DNA from: Amorphophallus konjac
Lineage: Eukaryota > Streptophyta > Magnoliopsida > Alismatales > Araceae
Direction of reading: 5' to 3'
Assembly (NCBI GenBank): GCA_022559845.1
Contig: CM040126.1
Location: forward strand, 122,240,886 to 122,304,885
DNA: 64,000 bases
Every line of letters starts with the position of its first letter. Position 1 is the stretch's first letter. A program made the position numbers and the translations under genes. Below are positions 1-11,920 of this stretch, piece after piece. Under the pieces are notes generated by a model that saw nothing but the letters and a program-made list of their open reading frames with translations, searched no databases and was not told the origin of the DNA.

Positions 1-1329
1 GCAGTACGGAACACCACTCGATATAATGGCACTCCCGGCTACCTCTCAACATGGTCATCGCCCTCATAGGACGTCCAAGACATCCACGGGACTAGGGGCA
101 AACCACAAGGATAAGCCAAGACAAATGGAGGCCAAACATAAAGAAAACAGAACTCCGGGACTAAACGGTCACATGCCTGACCGCCAAGAAGAACAAGCGG
201 TCAGCCAAAGGGCTTAGCGGTCTCCTAATGGGCCGCCAAGGACACTATGCGGTCAAGGCTAGGACCGCTAGCCTGAACCGACATAAAAATCATTGAACCG
301 ACATAAACAATGCCTAGCGGTCTCTCACTAAATCGCCAAGGCCAGCCTTGCGGTCTATCGTGTGACCGCTTGGCCAAACCGATATACACTCCACGAGCTT
401 AGCGGTCCTCAATAGACCGTTTCACAAGGCTTAGCAGTCCTCCAATGGGCCACAAGCCAACCAAAACGGTCTATCGCATGACCACTTAGACCCAACCGAC
501 TTAGAACCGACAATGAACCAAACGGTCACCCCTGGACCATTTAAAGCACCCAAACGATCACTAGTACGACCGCTAAGGCGTCACGGCAGGAAAAACAGAG
601 GAATGGCCGATCTCGGCCATTCCCCGCCCCGTTCGCCCTAAAACGAACGGGAAACAACCTTAAAGATGAAATAAGCATGCTTCACCCAAAATAAGGTAGA
701 ACTCGCTCGTTCTCACACTGTTTAGCTCGAAATCACGGGGGAACGTAGAACACAAGTAGGGCATTCATCTCCCTACCTCCACTGAAGTTCTAGCTTGCCG
801 AAATGACTAAACCACGCCGAAAACACCACACGAACCCGCCACGTCGGTTTTGAATCCACCGAGGGATCGTGCCAACGCCACGCTCCATTCATCGCCCCAT
901 CACGCCCAGATCAACTCCACGACATCCCTGCCTCGCCCACCTCGCCAAGGTCGCGCGCCCCGCGGAGAGAGGAGAAGAGCGGAGAGAGAACGAGAGAGAG
1001 GAAGTGAGCGACGGTGAGGAGAGAGGAAGGAGAGAAAAGAAGAAATAGAAAATGAAAATTAGGAAATTTTGTAATTTCTGAAAAATCCAATTTTTGGTCC
1101 GTAAATACACTAATTCAGAAAAATACGGAAAAATAGTCTAAACGATCCTCGGAAGGAGTACAACGGAACTGTAGCGTCCTCGAGTCGATGAATTCAACAA
1201 TAAACTCTCCACTGGGTTCCGTAACTTGTACGAGAGACAAACCCATGTGAATCGTAAAACTCAACTCAGGACCTATAAAAGTGATCCGAAATCTCTCCGA
1301 TAAAGATCCGAAAGACCAAAGATATTACA
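1..1329 (-). mobile_element. Element A: 3' LTR, 5'-truncated by window edge (Ty3-gypsy)
   Basis: On the minus strand this LTR starts at 1329 with TGTAATATC and runs off the window start. The same terminal sequence ends the LTRs of H (58148) and C (27564). A pyrimidine-rich strip (a polypurine tract on the minus strand) follows at 1330, so this is the 3' LTR of a minus-strand element. Order in the transcript direction: A+T-rich start, a CT-rich block (complement of 960-1040), a GC-rich stretch (830-960), then a cluster of short palindromes (190-545). I see no clear TATA box. The matching 5' LTR starts at 39958. Clade is inferred from LTR ends, primer site and similarity to H. Confidence 0.85.
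190..545 (-). repeat. Hairpin array in LTR of element A
   Basis: A run of short imperfect palindromes built on AGCGGTC...GACCGCT or GGCCGCC, with loops of about 8-12 bases. Good examples start near 216, 252, 352 and 398. Later copies (420-545) are more degraded. Similar arrays with other stems occur in the LTRs of C, D, G and H. Confidence 0.75.
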
Positions 1330-1341
1330 GTCCTCCCCCCT
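1330..1341 (-). promoter_or_regulatory. Polypurine tract of element A
   Basis: Plus-strand GTCCTCCCCCC directly abuts the LTR terminus TTACA at 1329, which is a G-rich polypurine tract on the minus strand. The same layout occurs in H at 52234 and C at 27565. This fixes the orientation of the element. Confidence 0.8.
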
Positions 1342-1786
1342 TATAGGAATTTCATCTTGAAATTCAAGGAGCTAACAAGTGAACAAGGGAAGAATAAACT
1401 CAGACACCAGCTACGCACTCCAAGCATCAGCCAAGCCTCAAAACGTAAAACACGATAACACGATTCTCAAAAAATATAATTCAGAGGAACACTGCCAGAC
1501 CACAATCACAAGCACACGCTCTGGATCTCCAGACATATCTATCCAAAGAACAAGCACGGCACCCAAGTGAACACAAGCTCGACACCTCCGAAATAAGGCA
1601 ACGTCGCTTACGTCTCACAGGGAAAGGAGACATGACCCATGCCACGAAAAACAACTATCGATAAGACACTCAGCAGACACAACAAGCATCAGCTTAAACA
1701 AGGAAACATTGTCCTCTCCGCTGACAGTTCAAACACATCATTGGCTTCCGTGCCAAAAATAACAAATCTGGCACACAGAACGCCAA
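1342..1786 (-). mobile_element. Element A: internal 3' non-coding part
   Basis: Non-coding sequence that aligns by eye with the internal part of H at 52250-52620, including the shared block around 'acacctccgaaa...cgtcgcttacgtctcacagg'. It stops at 1786 where element B begins and resumes at 38549 after B. About 40 bp present in H between the two halves are missing here, so some target sequence was lost at the 1786 junction. Confidence 0.75.
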
Positions 1787-2659
1787 TTTATTTATTTATT
1801 TATTTATTTATCTATTGGTTTATTTGCGTAAGCGTGCCAGTCACTGGGTGATAAATTTATTATGCGCACCGTCTGACTAACCAGACGATTGTAGGTGATC
1901 GTGTCGAGACCCAGAACCCGCCGTACCATAAAGGTTACAGCATTAATTATGCCCCTCCGAAAGAGGGACAACCTTTGAATAATCAGCAAAATAGAAATAC
2001 CATAGGGCCCATAGAATATATGAACGACGTAATTGCATGCAAGCACACAATATGGTAGTATTTATTCATTAAGCCGGCTCCCGGTACAGGGCGGAGAACT
2101 TAGGTCCGAGGACCACCATCACGCATAGTGAAAGCTTCCGGTCGGGCATAACCCGACTTTCCGCTAATCACCATTTGATATATCGGAGAGTCAGATCATA
2201 CAGGCATGCGGAATAGTAGCATTTAGTATTATTGCTTATTGTTTATTTGATCCGTTGTTAGTGATTTCGAGAGAGATCTCGGCAACACCTCCCCCGGAAC
2301 AACACCTCCCTCTGTTCCGGGGGTTATCGGAGCCTTTTTATTTTGAGGCTGTGCACGGCATCACAGTACACACATATGGGCCCATGAGGTGGGCCGAGTA
2401 TGACCGTATTCGGGCAGACTCGTGTATCATCGGGACAATGTACGCCGAGGTACAGAAAATTTGATATTTGAGAAATGAGGGAATGCGGTTAAAACCCGAT
2501 CGAGACAAATTAAATTCAGAGGATTATTAGCCCGAGACTAGGTCATGCGATAGCCATAATGGGAGATGAATCCCAAGGTCTAGACACGAATTGTCGGGGC
2601 ATCATTAGTGTTCCCATACCCGGGGTCTAGAGGAGGTGAGAGCTCCGGAGCAGACACAG

Positions 2660-3060
2660 TCATGTTCATCACCTTTTATTTATTTTTTTATTGTTATCAT
2701 TTTCTTTATTGTTATCATTTGGATGTACGAGTGTATTTCTTCTTTTTTTTATTCTTTATTTTCATTTCATTTTTTTACATCATCTCCTTTTTTATTATTC
2801 ATTTATCATTTATTATTTATTTATTTATTTTATTTTATTTATTTTTATTATTTTTTATTAGATGCATACATCTTTCATTTTTTTATTAGTATTTATTTGG
2901 GTGTTATTTATTCATCATTTTTTGTTATTTATTTATCATTTTTATTATTCTTTTTTTTACTGTCATTTATTTATCCATTGCTCGTTTATTATATATACTT
3001 TATCTCTCACTTTTTATTATTTCATTTCCACCTTTTTCTCTTTCTTTTATTAGCCGATGC
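2660..3060. repeat. A+T-rich low-complexity block in LTR of B
   Basis: Dominated by TTTATT, TTATCATT and TTTTTATT words. It yields long but meaningless Phe/Tyr/Ile-rich open frames. A second block lies at 3425-3690. Equivalents occur in the other LTR at 34405-34790 and 35175-35420. Confidence 0.9.
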
Positions 3061-3424
3061 ATATGAAATGTCACATATGTGTAAACATAAATGACTTTCT
3101 GTTTTACAATAAAAGGTGCAGGGAAGAGAATATGCATATGTCTGTGTTGTGTTAGTGGGGGTGGGTGCATTACGTGGGTGTTTTGTGCATTAGCGAGTGT
3201 TCGTTGTTAATGGGGGCTAAATGTGCATTAGCGGGTGTGTGTGTGTTGTGTGGGTTATACATGAGTATGAGTGTGAGTGAGTGTTTTATTTACTTTGATA
3301 AGTGACGAGGAGCGAGTGTTACGCGAAAACGGCGTGGGAGGGCGAAAAACGTAATACGACACAGAAATGTGACGAATGGATAAAACGGCGCGCCATGGAG
3401 AGCGTGAAGGTTAAAATGGCGCAC

Positions 3425-3690
3425 ATTTGTGTTTGTTTTTTTTCTATTTTAGTTTTGTTGTTTTTTATTATTATTTTTATTATTATCATTATCATTTCAA
3501 TTTTTTGTTTGATATTTTATTTTATCATTTATTATTATTTATTTTTTATTACCCCTTCATTATCATTATTGTTTTTTATTATTACTTACTTTTTCATATT
3601 TTATATTTTATTTATTATTTTTATTTTTGTCATTTATTTATTTATATTTATTTAAAAAAATTATTATTTTTATTTTCTGTGTTCCCTAGT
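3425..3690. repeat. Second A+T-rich low-complexity block in LTR of B
   Basis: TTATTATTTTT-type repeats, almost pure A+T, between a GGCGCGCC-bearing segment and a 'gtttcacagtcagtcaacatg' segment. The paralogous block in the other LTR is at 35175-35420, with indels in repeat number. Confidence 0.85.
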
Positions 3691-6261
3691 TTCACAGTCA
3701 GTCAACATGTCCTCACAGAATCTGATAGTATCTCCCCTAGACCCGGAGTGTCTGGGGTAAGAAGAGGAGACTTACTCACGGGGTAGCCGGGGCAAACTCT
3801 GAAATGACGAGAGGCCAAAGACGGCGACCGGCGAAACCGAATGGACGGGTATCCCGAGGGCTAGCCTACGAGGGGCTCCGATAATCCATGGATTATTGAT
3901 CGTCGGGACACTATTCGCCAGTAAGGCGGTTAATATTCACTCGGAGTGATCGCCTAAAATGGCGTGACAGAAATCACCTCAAAATGCCATGGCTTGAAAT
4001 TCCAATATCAAGTGAACCAGCGAGAATGATAATTCATAATGCGGGAGCAAAATGCAAGCTCGAACACGCAGTTCAGATTCATTTGCTACCCGGAGCCCTC
4101 GGTACGTGGCGGAGAACGTAGGTCCGAAGGCCACCATCATGTGTAGTGAGAACTTCTGGTCAGAGCTAGTCCGACCTTTGGAAGATCACCATTGATATAC
4201 CGAGGCCCGAGAGGATGACAGATATTCGACAAATATTCATGCAAAACGAGCAAGCAAGGTAGCGAAGATAAGTATGGTCAAACACAAATGCAGGTGCAAC
4301 AGCGGCTCGGGTAGGTGCAGCAAGGGCTCGGGTCAGTGCAACAGCGGGCCGAGGTCGATGCAGGAGGGGCTTGGGTTGGTACATGTTTGGGATGAAGTCG
4401 ATGCACGTTTAGGGTGAGGTCGATGCATGTGAAGATGGCTTAAAACGGCGCGCTCCAAAGGGGTGTAAACGGCGCGCTAAGGCTGTGCCGATATAGGGCC
4501 AATTGGGTTGAAATACTTTTTGAGTGTAGGGCTACAACGGCGGGGGGGGGTACCGCGCCGAAAAATGACGCGCCGGTTTAGGGGCGCGCCGGTTTAGGGC
4601 AAGTTTGGTTGATTTTAGGCTCTATGAGAAGTCAAATGATTTCTTTGAAACTTTTGATGTTAATTGTGAGGGTTAAAGAGTTAATTTAGGTCCCAATTAC
4701 CCTGCAGACATGGCAAATCCAGACTTATGCGATGTTCCTACTCAAGCATAGTCCAAAAATAGACTGGTAACTGAAAATCTGTTATGGTTCAGACTAAGTG
4801 TTCAGTCAAAAATTGGGCCGCACCACACCATGCCCATAGGGTTGCCGGGGGCAAAGTGGAGACAGTCCCACAGAATCTGGGGTACGCACCTTAAAGTCGG
4901 AAATGCCAAGCGGTGACCGACAGACCTAGATGGACGGAGACCCCGAGGACTAGCCTACGAGGGGCACCGATACTCCACGGGCCAGAGATATTGATCAATA
5001 AGGACGGCTAAAATGGGGGAAGCCTCGAGGACTAGCCTACAAGAGGTCTCTTACCCACAGCCACCACCATTCCCTAGGGAATGTGGATTTGATGTTGGGT
5101 CAACGGACCCATTGCTATTCACCTTAGATGGATTGCAGGAGTCTGCACCATTGACGGACGGAACCCTGTAGCCCAGTGGTGATTCAGAGAGAGGCAACAT
5201 GAGTATTTGATGGGGAATGTTCCCCCTCCCCAATTACTGGACTATCATCATCGAGAAGACGAAACAAAACGACTGTCATCCGTATATAGGAAAGAGGGAT
5301 GGGCCATATCAAACAGACCCTCACCCTATCCTTCTTGAGCGAAATCATTCAACCATTAAATCATAGATGGCGAGTCAAGCACAGCAGGGTTAGTTGGTTA
5401 GCACCTAGAGGTTAGACTTGAGCTGACGAACCACGGGGATTGTAAGAAGCACACGCTCAAGCAGTTGGTAGGCTGCATGTGGGTCATTAACCATGCCGGA
5501 AGACCCCGTGCCCGGATTGTAGGAGTGGCTCTATTCCCTCCAATTCTTAACTGTGAATGGAGGAATCGTGGGAAGCCTATTCCGGGGATGAATGGGAATG
5601 CACACATATATATGTCTCTGGCGGTGAAACCCATGATGAACACACGGTATATTCGACATAATCAGCCCACTGAGGGAAAGAACCCCGGGGAGGGGTATAA
5701 CATCAGTGTAGCCCTTGGTTAACCCAAGGCACGGAATCGAACAAAGGTAGCGGGCGATATGAAAACAAACGCAACAGAGAAGGCGTGTGAACTCAAGCAT
5801 TCACCAGTATTCTCATTCATACCCAGATGCCATCACATAGCAAAAAAAAAGGGGCAGAACCCCAAACAAAAATGTGCAGACGCAGCCTGGCATTATCCCA
5901 CTGGCGCCGACCGATTACATCGCCATATTGAGGGAGGGAGAGTAAATACAAGGAGCAGAGGTGCTAAAGGAAGAGAATTGCGGGCTCATATCATCGCCTG
6001 TTTCATTACATTGCCCAGCAGAGCTATTAGCAAAAGAAAAGGGGAAGAATAAAGCTCGGTAATCTCCGCACACCCACCTCTATTCTTCGCGACGAGAATA
6101 GAGTATCGGAAGCCTTTCTCCATTTGGATGCCTCTTCTTCTTCTTCTCCTTTTTTCTTCTTCTGTTCTTCTGCCACCTTCTCTTTTCTTCTTTTTGGAGT
6201 CTCCCCCGTCTAATCTGTTCTTCTCTTTCTCTTTTTTTATGTTTCTTGTTCGAGACAAAGG

Positions 6262-6271
6262 CTTTTTATAG
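6262..6271 (-). promoter_or_regulatory. Probable TATA box of element B (3' LTR copy)
   Basis: Minus-strand CTATAAAAAG, with a CT-poor upstream and an AAAAAAGAGAAAGAG stretch just downstream. It lies about 490 bases inside the LTR start. It is conserved in the other LTR at 38045-38055. If used, transcription starts near 6235, leaving about 4.4 kb of R-U5 leader. Confidence 0.6.
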
Positions 6272-6764
6272 ATGGGAAAGAGGGAATGGCTTAATCCGGC
6301 GTGAGCTTTTGCGCGCCGGTTTAACTGGCCCTGAAGCATTTTGGCACGTCGACTTATTGTGGCGCCGGATTAAAGTCAGCCACGCAAGTTTAGGGCCTCT
6401 CCATCCCATTTCCAGCTTCTTTCGGCCCATTTAACTTGTTTAGGCCCATTTATGCTTATTTTCTTCTTCTGTGAGGGTTGGCCAATCTACTGACTTGCCT
6501 CAGTGTTCAGACTTCTGATTGTTTCTTCAGGGATGGTCCCGAATATCCTTCCGAGCTCTCGGGTCTCGCGTCAATGGCTGTTCGTCGGAGCCGAGCACCT
6601 TCTCTTTTCTTCTTTTTCTTCGGTCTCGTCTTTTATTCGGCTTCCGCCATTCTTTTTCTTCTTTTCTTTCTTTTCTTCTCTGCCAGTACAGGAGCACTCG
6701 ATCAGAACTTAAGACCTGGAGAAGCAGAAGTAAGGAAAAATTAGAAATATTTTCAGTGTCAACA

Positions 6765-6778
6765 AATGTCCCCCACCC
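6765..6778 (-). promoter_or_regulatory. Polypurine tract of element B
   Basis: Minus-strand GGGTGGGGGACATT directly precedes the LTR start TGTTGACAC. This is the expected priming site for plus-strand DNA synthesis and confirms minus orientation. Confidence 0.75.
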
Positions 6779-7337
6779 ACGGGTGTCACGACAGAGGGAC
6801 GAAAGAGCGGGACGTGCGGATGTAGCCCATAGCCCATTTGAAAATATTGCATGTGTCTTTTTATTATTCCTTCTTTTAATTTATTCCATTTCCATCTATC
6901 ATCATTCATTCGTTTTTTTATTTCATCATTCATTTTTATTATCTTTTTTTTATAGCCTCATCCAAGCACGCAGGCATTCAACGACCACAAGCATAGAATA
7001 GCTATATGTAGCATAGTTCCCCTATATCAATGATATGATAAGGACAGCGCCCACGATTCACGGGCAGAGTGCGGCTCACGAAGCACAACTAAGGGAGATG
7101 TGCATACGTAAAGGGGATGCCGCGTAGAACATATGCATAGCATAAACCACAATCTACACCAATGACTATTCCTCCATAGTGTGAAAGTACAATTATATGG
7201 GTAGTGAACCTTAGACATAGGGATGTGCAGACGTTCTGAGTAACACTAGAGGATTACCTTATCGCCTACACATACATTCGGGGTTCTCGGCTTTTGGTAG
7301 CTTCGCACAACCCCCTTTTATTCTTAATTTTAGACTT
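6779..7337 (-). other. B 3' region: no gene seen
   Basis: Unique, partly A+T-rich sequence next to the 3' LTR (TTTATT-rich at 6850-6960). Frames are short. I see no coding signal or repeat other than the start of the array at 7338. Confidence 0.6.
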
Positions 7338-7610
7338 CACCGTTCGACGCGAGTTTCTTCATGTGTCTCAATGGGGATTCTCGGCTACTAGGATTCATCA
7401 TTTATTATGATTTTATAGCGGATTTCACCGTTTGACGCGAGTCTCCTCATGTGTCTCAATGGGAATTCCTTGCTACTAGGATTCATCCTTATTTTTAAAC
7501 GTGGAGTTTGCTGCACCGTTTTCACGCGAGTCACCTCATATGTCTCAATGGGGATTCCCGGCTACGTGGATTCACATTCCACTTATCATTATCATCATTT
7601 TTTAATGAAG
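7338..7610. repeat. Tandem repeat TR1 in B (78-98 bp, about 3 copies)
   Basis: Units begin CACCGTTYGACGCGAGT at 7338, 7436 and 7514 and share 'tgtctcaatggggattc' and 'ggctactaggattc'. A partial earlier piece ('ggggttctcggctttt') lies near 7277. Units differ by 10-20 percent and by indels. Confidence 0.8.
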
Positions 7611-7996
7611 GGGGCAGGCAGCTTTTTCCTCACGGTCACCCTTTACGCGAGTGTAGAGATTTGAACATCCATGAAGCATTAAGAAGAATTTATGATGTCC
7701 CTATGGCTAAGGGTCATTGCTCATATCATGTGCAAAGTGCGGGAGTTTCATCTAGGGTGCATCATGTGAGTTGCACTAGCAACATAGCTATGACTCTTCC
7801 CCTAGCCATATGCACTCACCGAGAATTGGCCTTTCATTCCTTAGTGTGTGTCGTGACGCACACGTATCCTGAATTAAGGCAGCGTTATTTAGCAAGGAAA
7901 TACACGGTTTTAGAAATTTGAAGGAAGTGTACTAATATTATATTACAGGCGGACATGTACGTGAGGCAAGCAAGCATACAAATCACGTCATTGTCA
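7611..7996 (-). other. B 3' region: no gene seen
   Basis: Unique sequence between TR1 and a pyrimidine tract. A 137-codon frame on the plus strand covers part of it but starts inside TR1, opposes the transcript direction of B and resembles nothing I know. I regard it as chance. Confidence 0.5.
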
Positions 7997-8145
7997 TTTT
8001 TTTCTGTTTTTTTCTTTTTTTCTTTTTTTCCTTCTTTCTCTTCTTTTTTATTTTCTCCTTTTTTGTCTTTTTCTTTCTTTCTTTTCTTCTTCTTTTCTTT
8101 TCTTTTCTTTTTTTCTTTTCTTTTTTTCTCTCTCTCCTTTTTTAA
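7997..8145. repeat. Pyrimidine-only tract in B
   Basis: Nearly pure T/C over about 150 bases (TTTCTTTT and TTTTTCTTTCTT words), ending with CTCTCTCTCC. On the B transcript it would be a purine tract. It could be a mirror-repeat or triplex-prone site. Confidence 0.8.
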
Positions 8146-8329
8146 AGGGCTTAATGGGCATGCCTGCAGGTTGGCGATTCTGGCATCAGGAGATCGATGC
8201 CATGGCGGTTGAGAGAATGTATCATATGTTATGGTGAATCCCTGGAGGGATCAAAGGTTAGTGTGAAACCAAAGGTGGTCTTTTCGTTCATTGGTTCGGA
8301 TAGCAATTCCGGGCCAATGGTAAGAGGTT

Positions 8330-9470
8330 TGTCGACTTGTACCGAAGGTCATGACGCCGAATGACTTGGCTTAGACGTAAGGTCGTGACGCCAAGGGATG
8401 ATATTTAATGGCTTAGACATAAAGTCATGACGCCGTTCAACTTGGCTTATGCAGAAGGTCATGACGCCAAGGCAGAATATTTATCAACTTAGGCGAAAGG
8501 CCATGACGCTGGACAAGAATATTTAACGGCTTAGACATAAAGTCATGACGCCGTACAACTTGGCTTAGGCGGGAGGCCATGACGCCAAGGCAGAATATTT
8601 ACCAGCTTAGGCAGAAAGTCATGATGCCGGACAAGAATATTTAACAGTTTAGACGTAAAGTCGTGACGTCGTACAACTTGGCTTAGGCGGAAGGCCATGA
8701 CACCAAGACAGAATATTTACCGGCTTAGGCGGAAAGCCATGACGCCGGACAAGAATATTTAACGGCTTAGACGTAAAGTCATGACGCCGTACAACTTGAC
8801 TTAGGCCGAAGGCCATGACGCCAAGGTTGAATATTTACCGGCTTAGGCAGAAAGCCATGACGTCGGACAAGAATATTTAACAGCTTAAACATAGAGTCAT
8901 GACGCCGTACAACTTGGTTTAGGCGGAAGACCATGACGCCAAGACAGGATATTTACCGGCTTAGGCGAAAAGCCATGACGCTAGACAAGAATATTTAATG
9001 GCTTAGATGTAAAGTCATGACGCCGTACAACTTAGCTTAGGCGGAAGACCATGACGCCAAGGTAGGATATTTACCAGCTTAGGCGGAAAGCCATGACGCC
9101 AAGGTAGGATATTTACCAGCTTAGGCGGAAAGCCATGACGCCGAATAAGAATATTTAACGGCTTAGACGTAAAGTCATGACGCCGTACAACTTGACTTAG
9201 GCGGAAGGTCATGACGCCAAGGTTGAATATTTGCTTGCTTAGGCGGAAAGCCATGACGCGGGACAAGAATATTTAACAGCTTAGACGTAAAGTCATGACG
9301 CCGTACAACTTGTCTTAGGCGGAAGGCCATTATGCCAAGGCAGAATATTTACCAGCTTAGGCAGAAAATCATGACACCGGACAAGAATATTTAACGGCTT
9401 AGACGTAAAGTCATGAGAACGTACAACTTGGCTTAGGCGAAAGGCCATGATGCCAAGGTAGAAGGATTCG
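8330..9470. repeat. Tandem repeat TR2 in B: 118 bp higher-order unit
   Basis: The marker GTACAACTTG recurs at 8553, 8671, 8789, 8907, 9025, 9185, 9303 and 9421. Spacing is exactly 118 except one step of 160, where a 42 bp sub-unit is doubled. Each unit has three sub-units of about 46, 42 and 30 bp, all containing CTTAG(G/A)CG..AA.YCATGACGCC. Sub-unit 1 ends GCCAAGGCAGAATATTTACC. Confidence 0.92.
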
Positions 9471-10150
9471 TTTGTTGGTTCAACTGGATGGAAGGGTCGA
9501 GCCATAGGTAAAAAGGGTCTTTTTGTTGTCTGGTTGAACACAAAGGTTCGAACCAAATGTCAAGGGGTCTTTTTGTTATGGGGTCAGACGGAAGGTCCGA
9601 ACCAAAGGTGGAAGGGTCTTTTTGTTGACTGACTGGACGAAAGTTCTGAGCCAGAGGTAGAAGGGTCTTTTTGTTGTATGGTCGGACGGAAGGTCTGAGC
9701 CAAAGGTGAAAGGGTCTTTTTGTTGACTTACTGGACGAAAGGTCCGAGCTAGTGGTAGAAGGGTCTTTTTGTTGTATGGTCGGACGGAAGGTCCGAGCTA
9801 AAGGTGAAAGGGTCTTTTTGTTGACTGACTGGACGAAAGGTCCGAGCCAGAGGTAGAAGGGTCTTTTTGTTGTATGGTCGGACGGAAGGTCCAAGCCAAA
9901 GGTGAAAGCGTCTTTTTGTTGATTGACTGGACGAAAGGTCCGAGCCAGAGGTAGAAGGGTCTTTTGCTGTATGGTCGGATGGAAGGTCCGAGCCAAAGGT
10001 GAAAGGGTCTTTTTGTTGACTGATTGGACGAAAGGTCCGAGCCAAAGGTAGAAGGGTCTTTTTATTGTATGGTCAGACGGAAGGTCCGAGCCAAAGGTGA
10101 AAGGGTCTTTTTTTTCTCTGATAGGACGAAAGGTCCAAGCCAGAGGTGAA
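9471..10150. repeat. Tandem repeat TR3 in B: 49 bp monomer, 98 bp dimer
   Basis: GGGTCTTTTTGTTG recurs every 49 bp (9614, 9663, 9712, 9761, 9810, 9859 and on). Odd and even copies alternate between GACTGACTGGACG and GTATGGTCGGACG, giving a 98 bp dimer. About 13 copies. The minus strand stays open for 264 codons (9433-10227) because no frame of the monomer has a stop. I treat that frame as a by-product of the repeat, though it lies in the sense direction of B. Confidence 0.92.
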
Positions 10151-11290
10151 ATATGGATGTTGACCCAATGGGAAGTCGGAGCCAACAAACCTTGCTTAGA
10201 CGGCATGTCCAAGACAAGGGCAGACATAAAACATTGTTGTCATCTCGACGTTATGTTGAAAATGACCAACCTGGAAGAGACAAAGGGTCTGGGCCAGGGC
10301 AGAATATGGTTGTTGACTCGACAGACTTGACAAAGTCAACCAACTTGGGAAAGGCGTAAGGCCTAGGCCAAGGAAAGATTGTAGGATGTGGATGTTGACC
10401 CGACGTCATGTCGGAGTCAACGTACTCGGCAGAGGCATGAGCCTAAGCCAAAGGTATAATGTAGGACAGGTGTTGACTCGACGTCATGTCAAAGCCAACG
10501 AATCTTGGCAGAGGCGTGAGGCATAGGTCAAGGGCAGAATGTGGAACAGGTGTTGACTCGACGTCCTGTTGAAGCCAACAAACTTGGCAAAGGCGTGAGG
10601 CCTAAGCGAAGGGTATAATATGGGATAGGTGTTGACTCGACGTCATGCCGAACTCAACAAACTTGGTAAAGACGTGAGGCCTAAGCCAAGGGTGTAATGT
10701 AGGATAACTGTTGACTCAACGTCCTATCAAACTCAACAAACTTGGCAAAGGCGTGAGGCCTAAGCCAATGGTATAATGTAGGATAGGTGTTGACTCGACG
10801 TCCTGTCGAAGCTAACAAACTTGGCAGAGACGTGAGGCCTGAGCCAAGAGCAGAATATGGGATAGGTGTTGACTCGACGTCCCGTCGAGGCCAATGACCT
10901 TGGCAAAGGCGTGAGGCCCAAGCCAAGGGAAGCATATTGAATATAGATGTTGACCCGACGTCATGTCGAAGTCAACGGCCCTATCCCGATAGAAGGTTTG
11001 GGTGAGGGTAGACTGGATTGTAGACGTATAAGAGACCCAGACCCAGGGCTAAATATGGATGTCAACCTGACGAGGTGTCGGAGTCAACGAACCTTGTTCA
11101 GACGGAAGGTCAGAAACAAGGGTAGATTGTGTAGATGAAGATGTCAACCCGACGTCATGTCGAATTTGACCAACTTGGTGAAGACATGAGGTCTAAGCCA
11201 AGATAGAATATGGACATTGACTCGTGGAGATGTCAGGATCAACAAACCTTGCTCAGACAGAAGGTCTAAGACAAAGTGAAGGAATCTTTT
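10151..11290. repeat. Tandem repeat TR4 in B: 79-81 bp unit
   Basis: TGTTGACTCGACGTC recurs at 10471, 10551, 10630, 10709, 10788, 10867 and 10948. The unit also holds AACTTGGCAAAGGCGTGAGG and CCTAAGCCAAGGG. Outer copies (10151-10450, 11000-11290) are more diverged, as is usual at array edges. Confidence 0.9.
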
Positions 11291-11299
11291 TGTGGGTTT

Positions 11300-11670
11300 C
11301 TTTGTTCGAGTTTATTAGGTTTATTGAATGCTTTGGGTTTAATTGATTTATTGACTCTATTGGGTTTATTGGGCTTGTTGATTCATTACGTTTATTTGGT
11401 TTGGTGGGTCTGTTGATTTATTGAGTTTATTGGTTTGTTTGATCTATTGGATTGGTTGGGTTTATTGGAGTTTATTTGGCTTATTGGGTTCATTGATTTA
11501 TTTTGGTGATTGGTTTTGCTTTGCTTATTAGGTTTATTAAATTTTGTTGATTTTTTTATTAGTGAGCTCATCGGATTAATTGATTTAATTGAATTTATTG
11601 ATTTGGTTGGACTTATTGAGTTTGTTGGTTTTATTGAATTTATTGTGTTCATTAATTCATTAAGTTTATT
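11300..11670. repeat. Degenerate TTTATTGG-type simple repeat in B
   Basis: Irregular short units such as GGGTTTATTG, GATTTATTG and GGTTTATT fill about 370 bases. On the minus strand this reads as an Asn/Ser/Ile-rich frame without meaning. A T-rich stretch (11670-11800) follows. Confidence 0.8.
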
Positions 11671-11920
11671 TTAGATCATCATTTTCTTTTCTTTATTCAT
11701 TTTCCTCATTTTTTACTCATTTCTATCTTCTTTTCATCTCCTCTTTTGTTGTTTTTTTATTTATTATTTTTTTTTGTTTTTTTGTTTTTTTTTTGTTAGG
11801 CTCCCTGACACAGACTCATCTATGACGCGGGAAATTTTGTCCGATGGGACTATTGATGAATTTGACTGTTTATTCCGCCGGTGGGGCTAGGGATTGATGT
11901 CCAAGAGCCTGGCGGGCTTG

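Larger units (their letters stand above)
1787..6764 (-). mobile_element. Element B: 3' LTR (about 5.0 kb)
   Basis: Matches 33535-38548 end to end with scattered substitutions and small indels. On the minus strand it starts TGTTGACACTG at 6764. The far end near 1787 lacks the last ~10 bases seen in the other copy, replaced by an ATTT run, which agrees with a small deletion there. Contents in plus coordinates: A+T-rich low-complexity blocks (2660-3060, 3425-3690), two diverged copies of a ~150 bp segment (2075-2205, 4085-4245), repeated 'gaggactagcctacgagggg' segments (near 3850, 4940, 5020), GGCGCGCC-rich sequence (4440-4610) and a TATA box at 6262-6271. Confidence 0.88.

Noticed and set aside
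2608..3655. Long hydrophobic plus-strand ORFs (Phe/Tyr/Ile-rich) that look like membrane proteins
   Set aside because: They come from TTTATT-type low-complexity DNA, are repeated in the other LTR of B with indels, and run against the transcript direction.
7508..7921. 137-codon plus-strand ORF in B
   Set aside because: Starts in tandem repeat TR1, is antisense to B and shows no domain.
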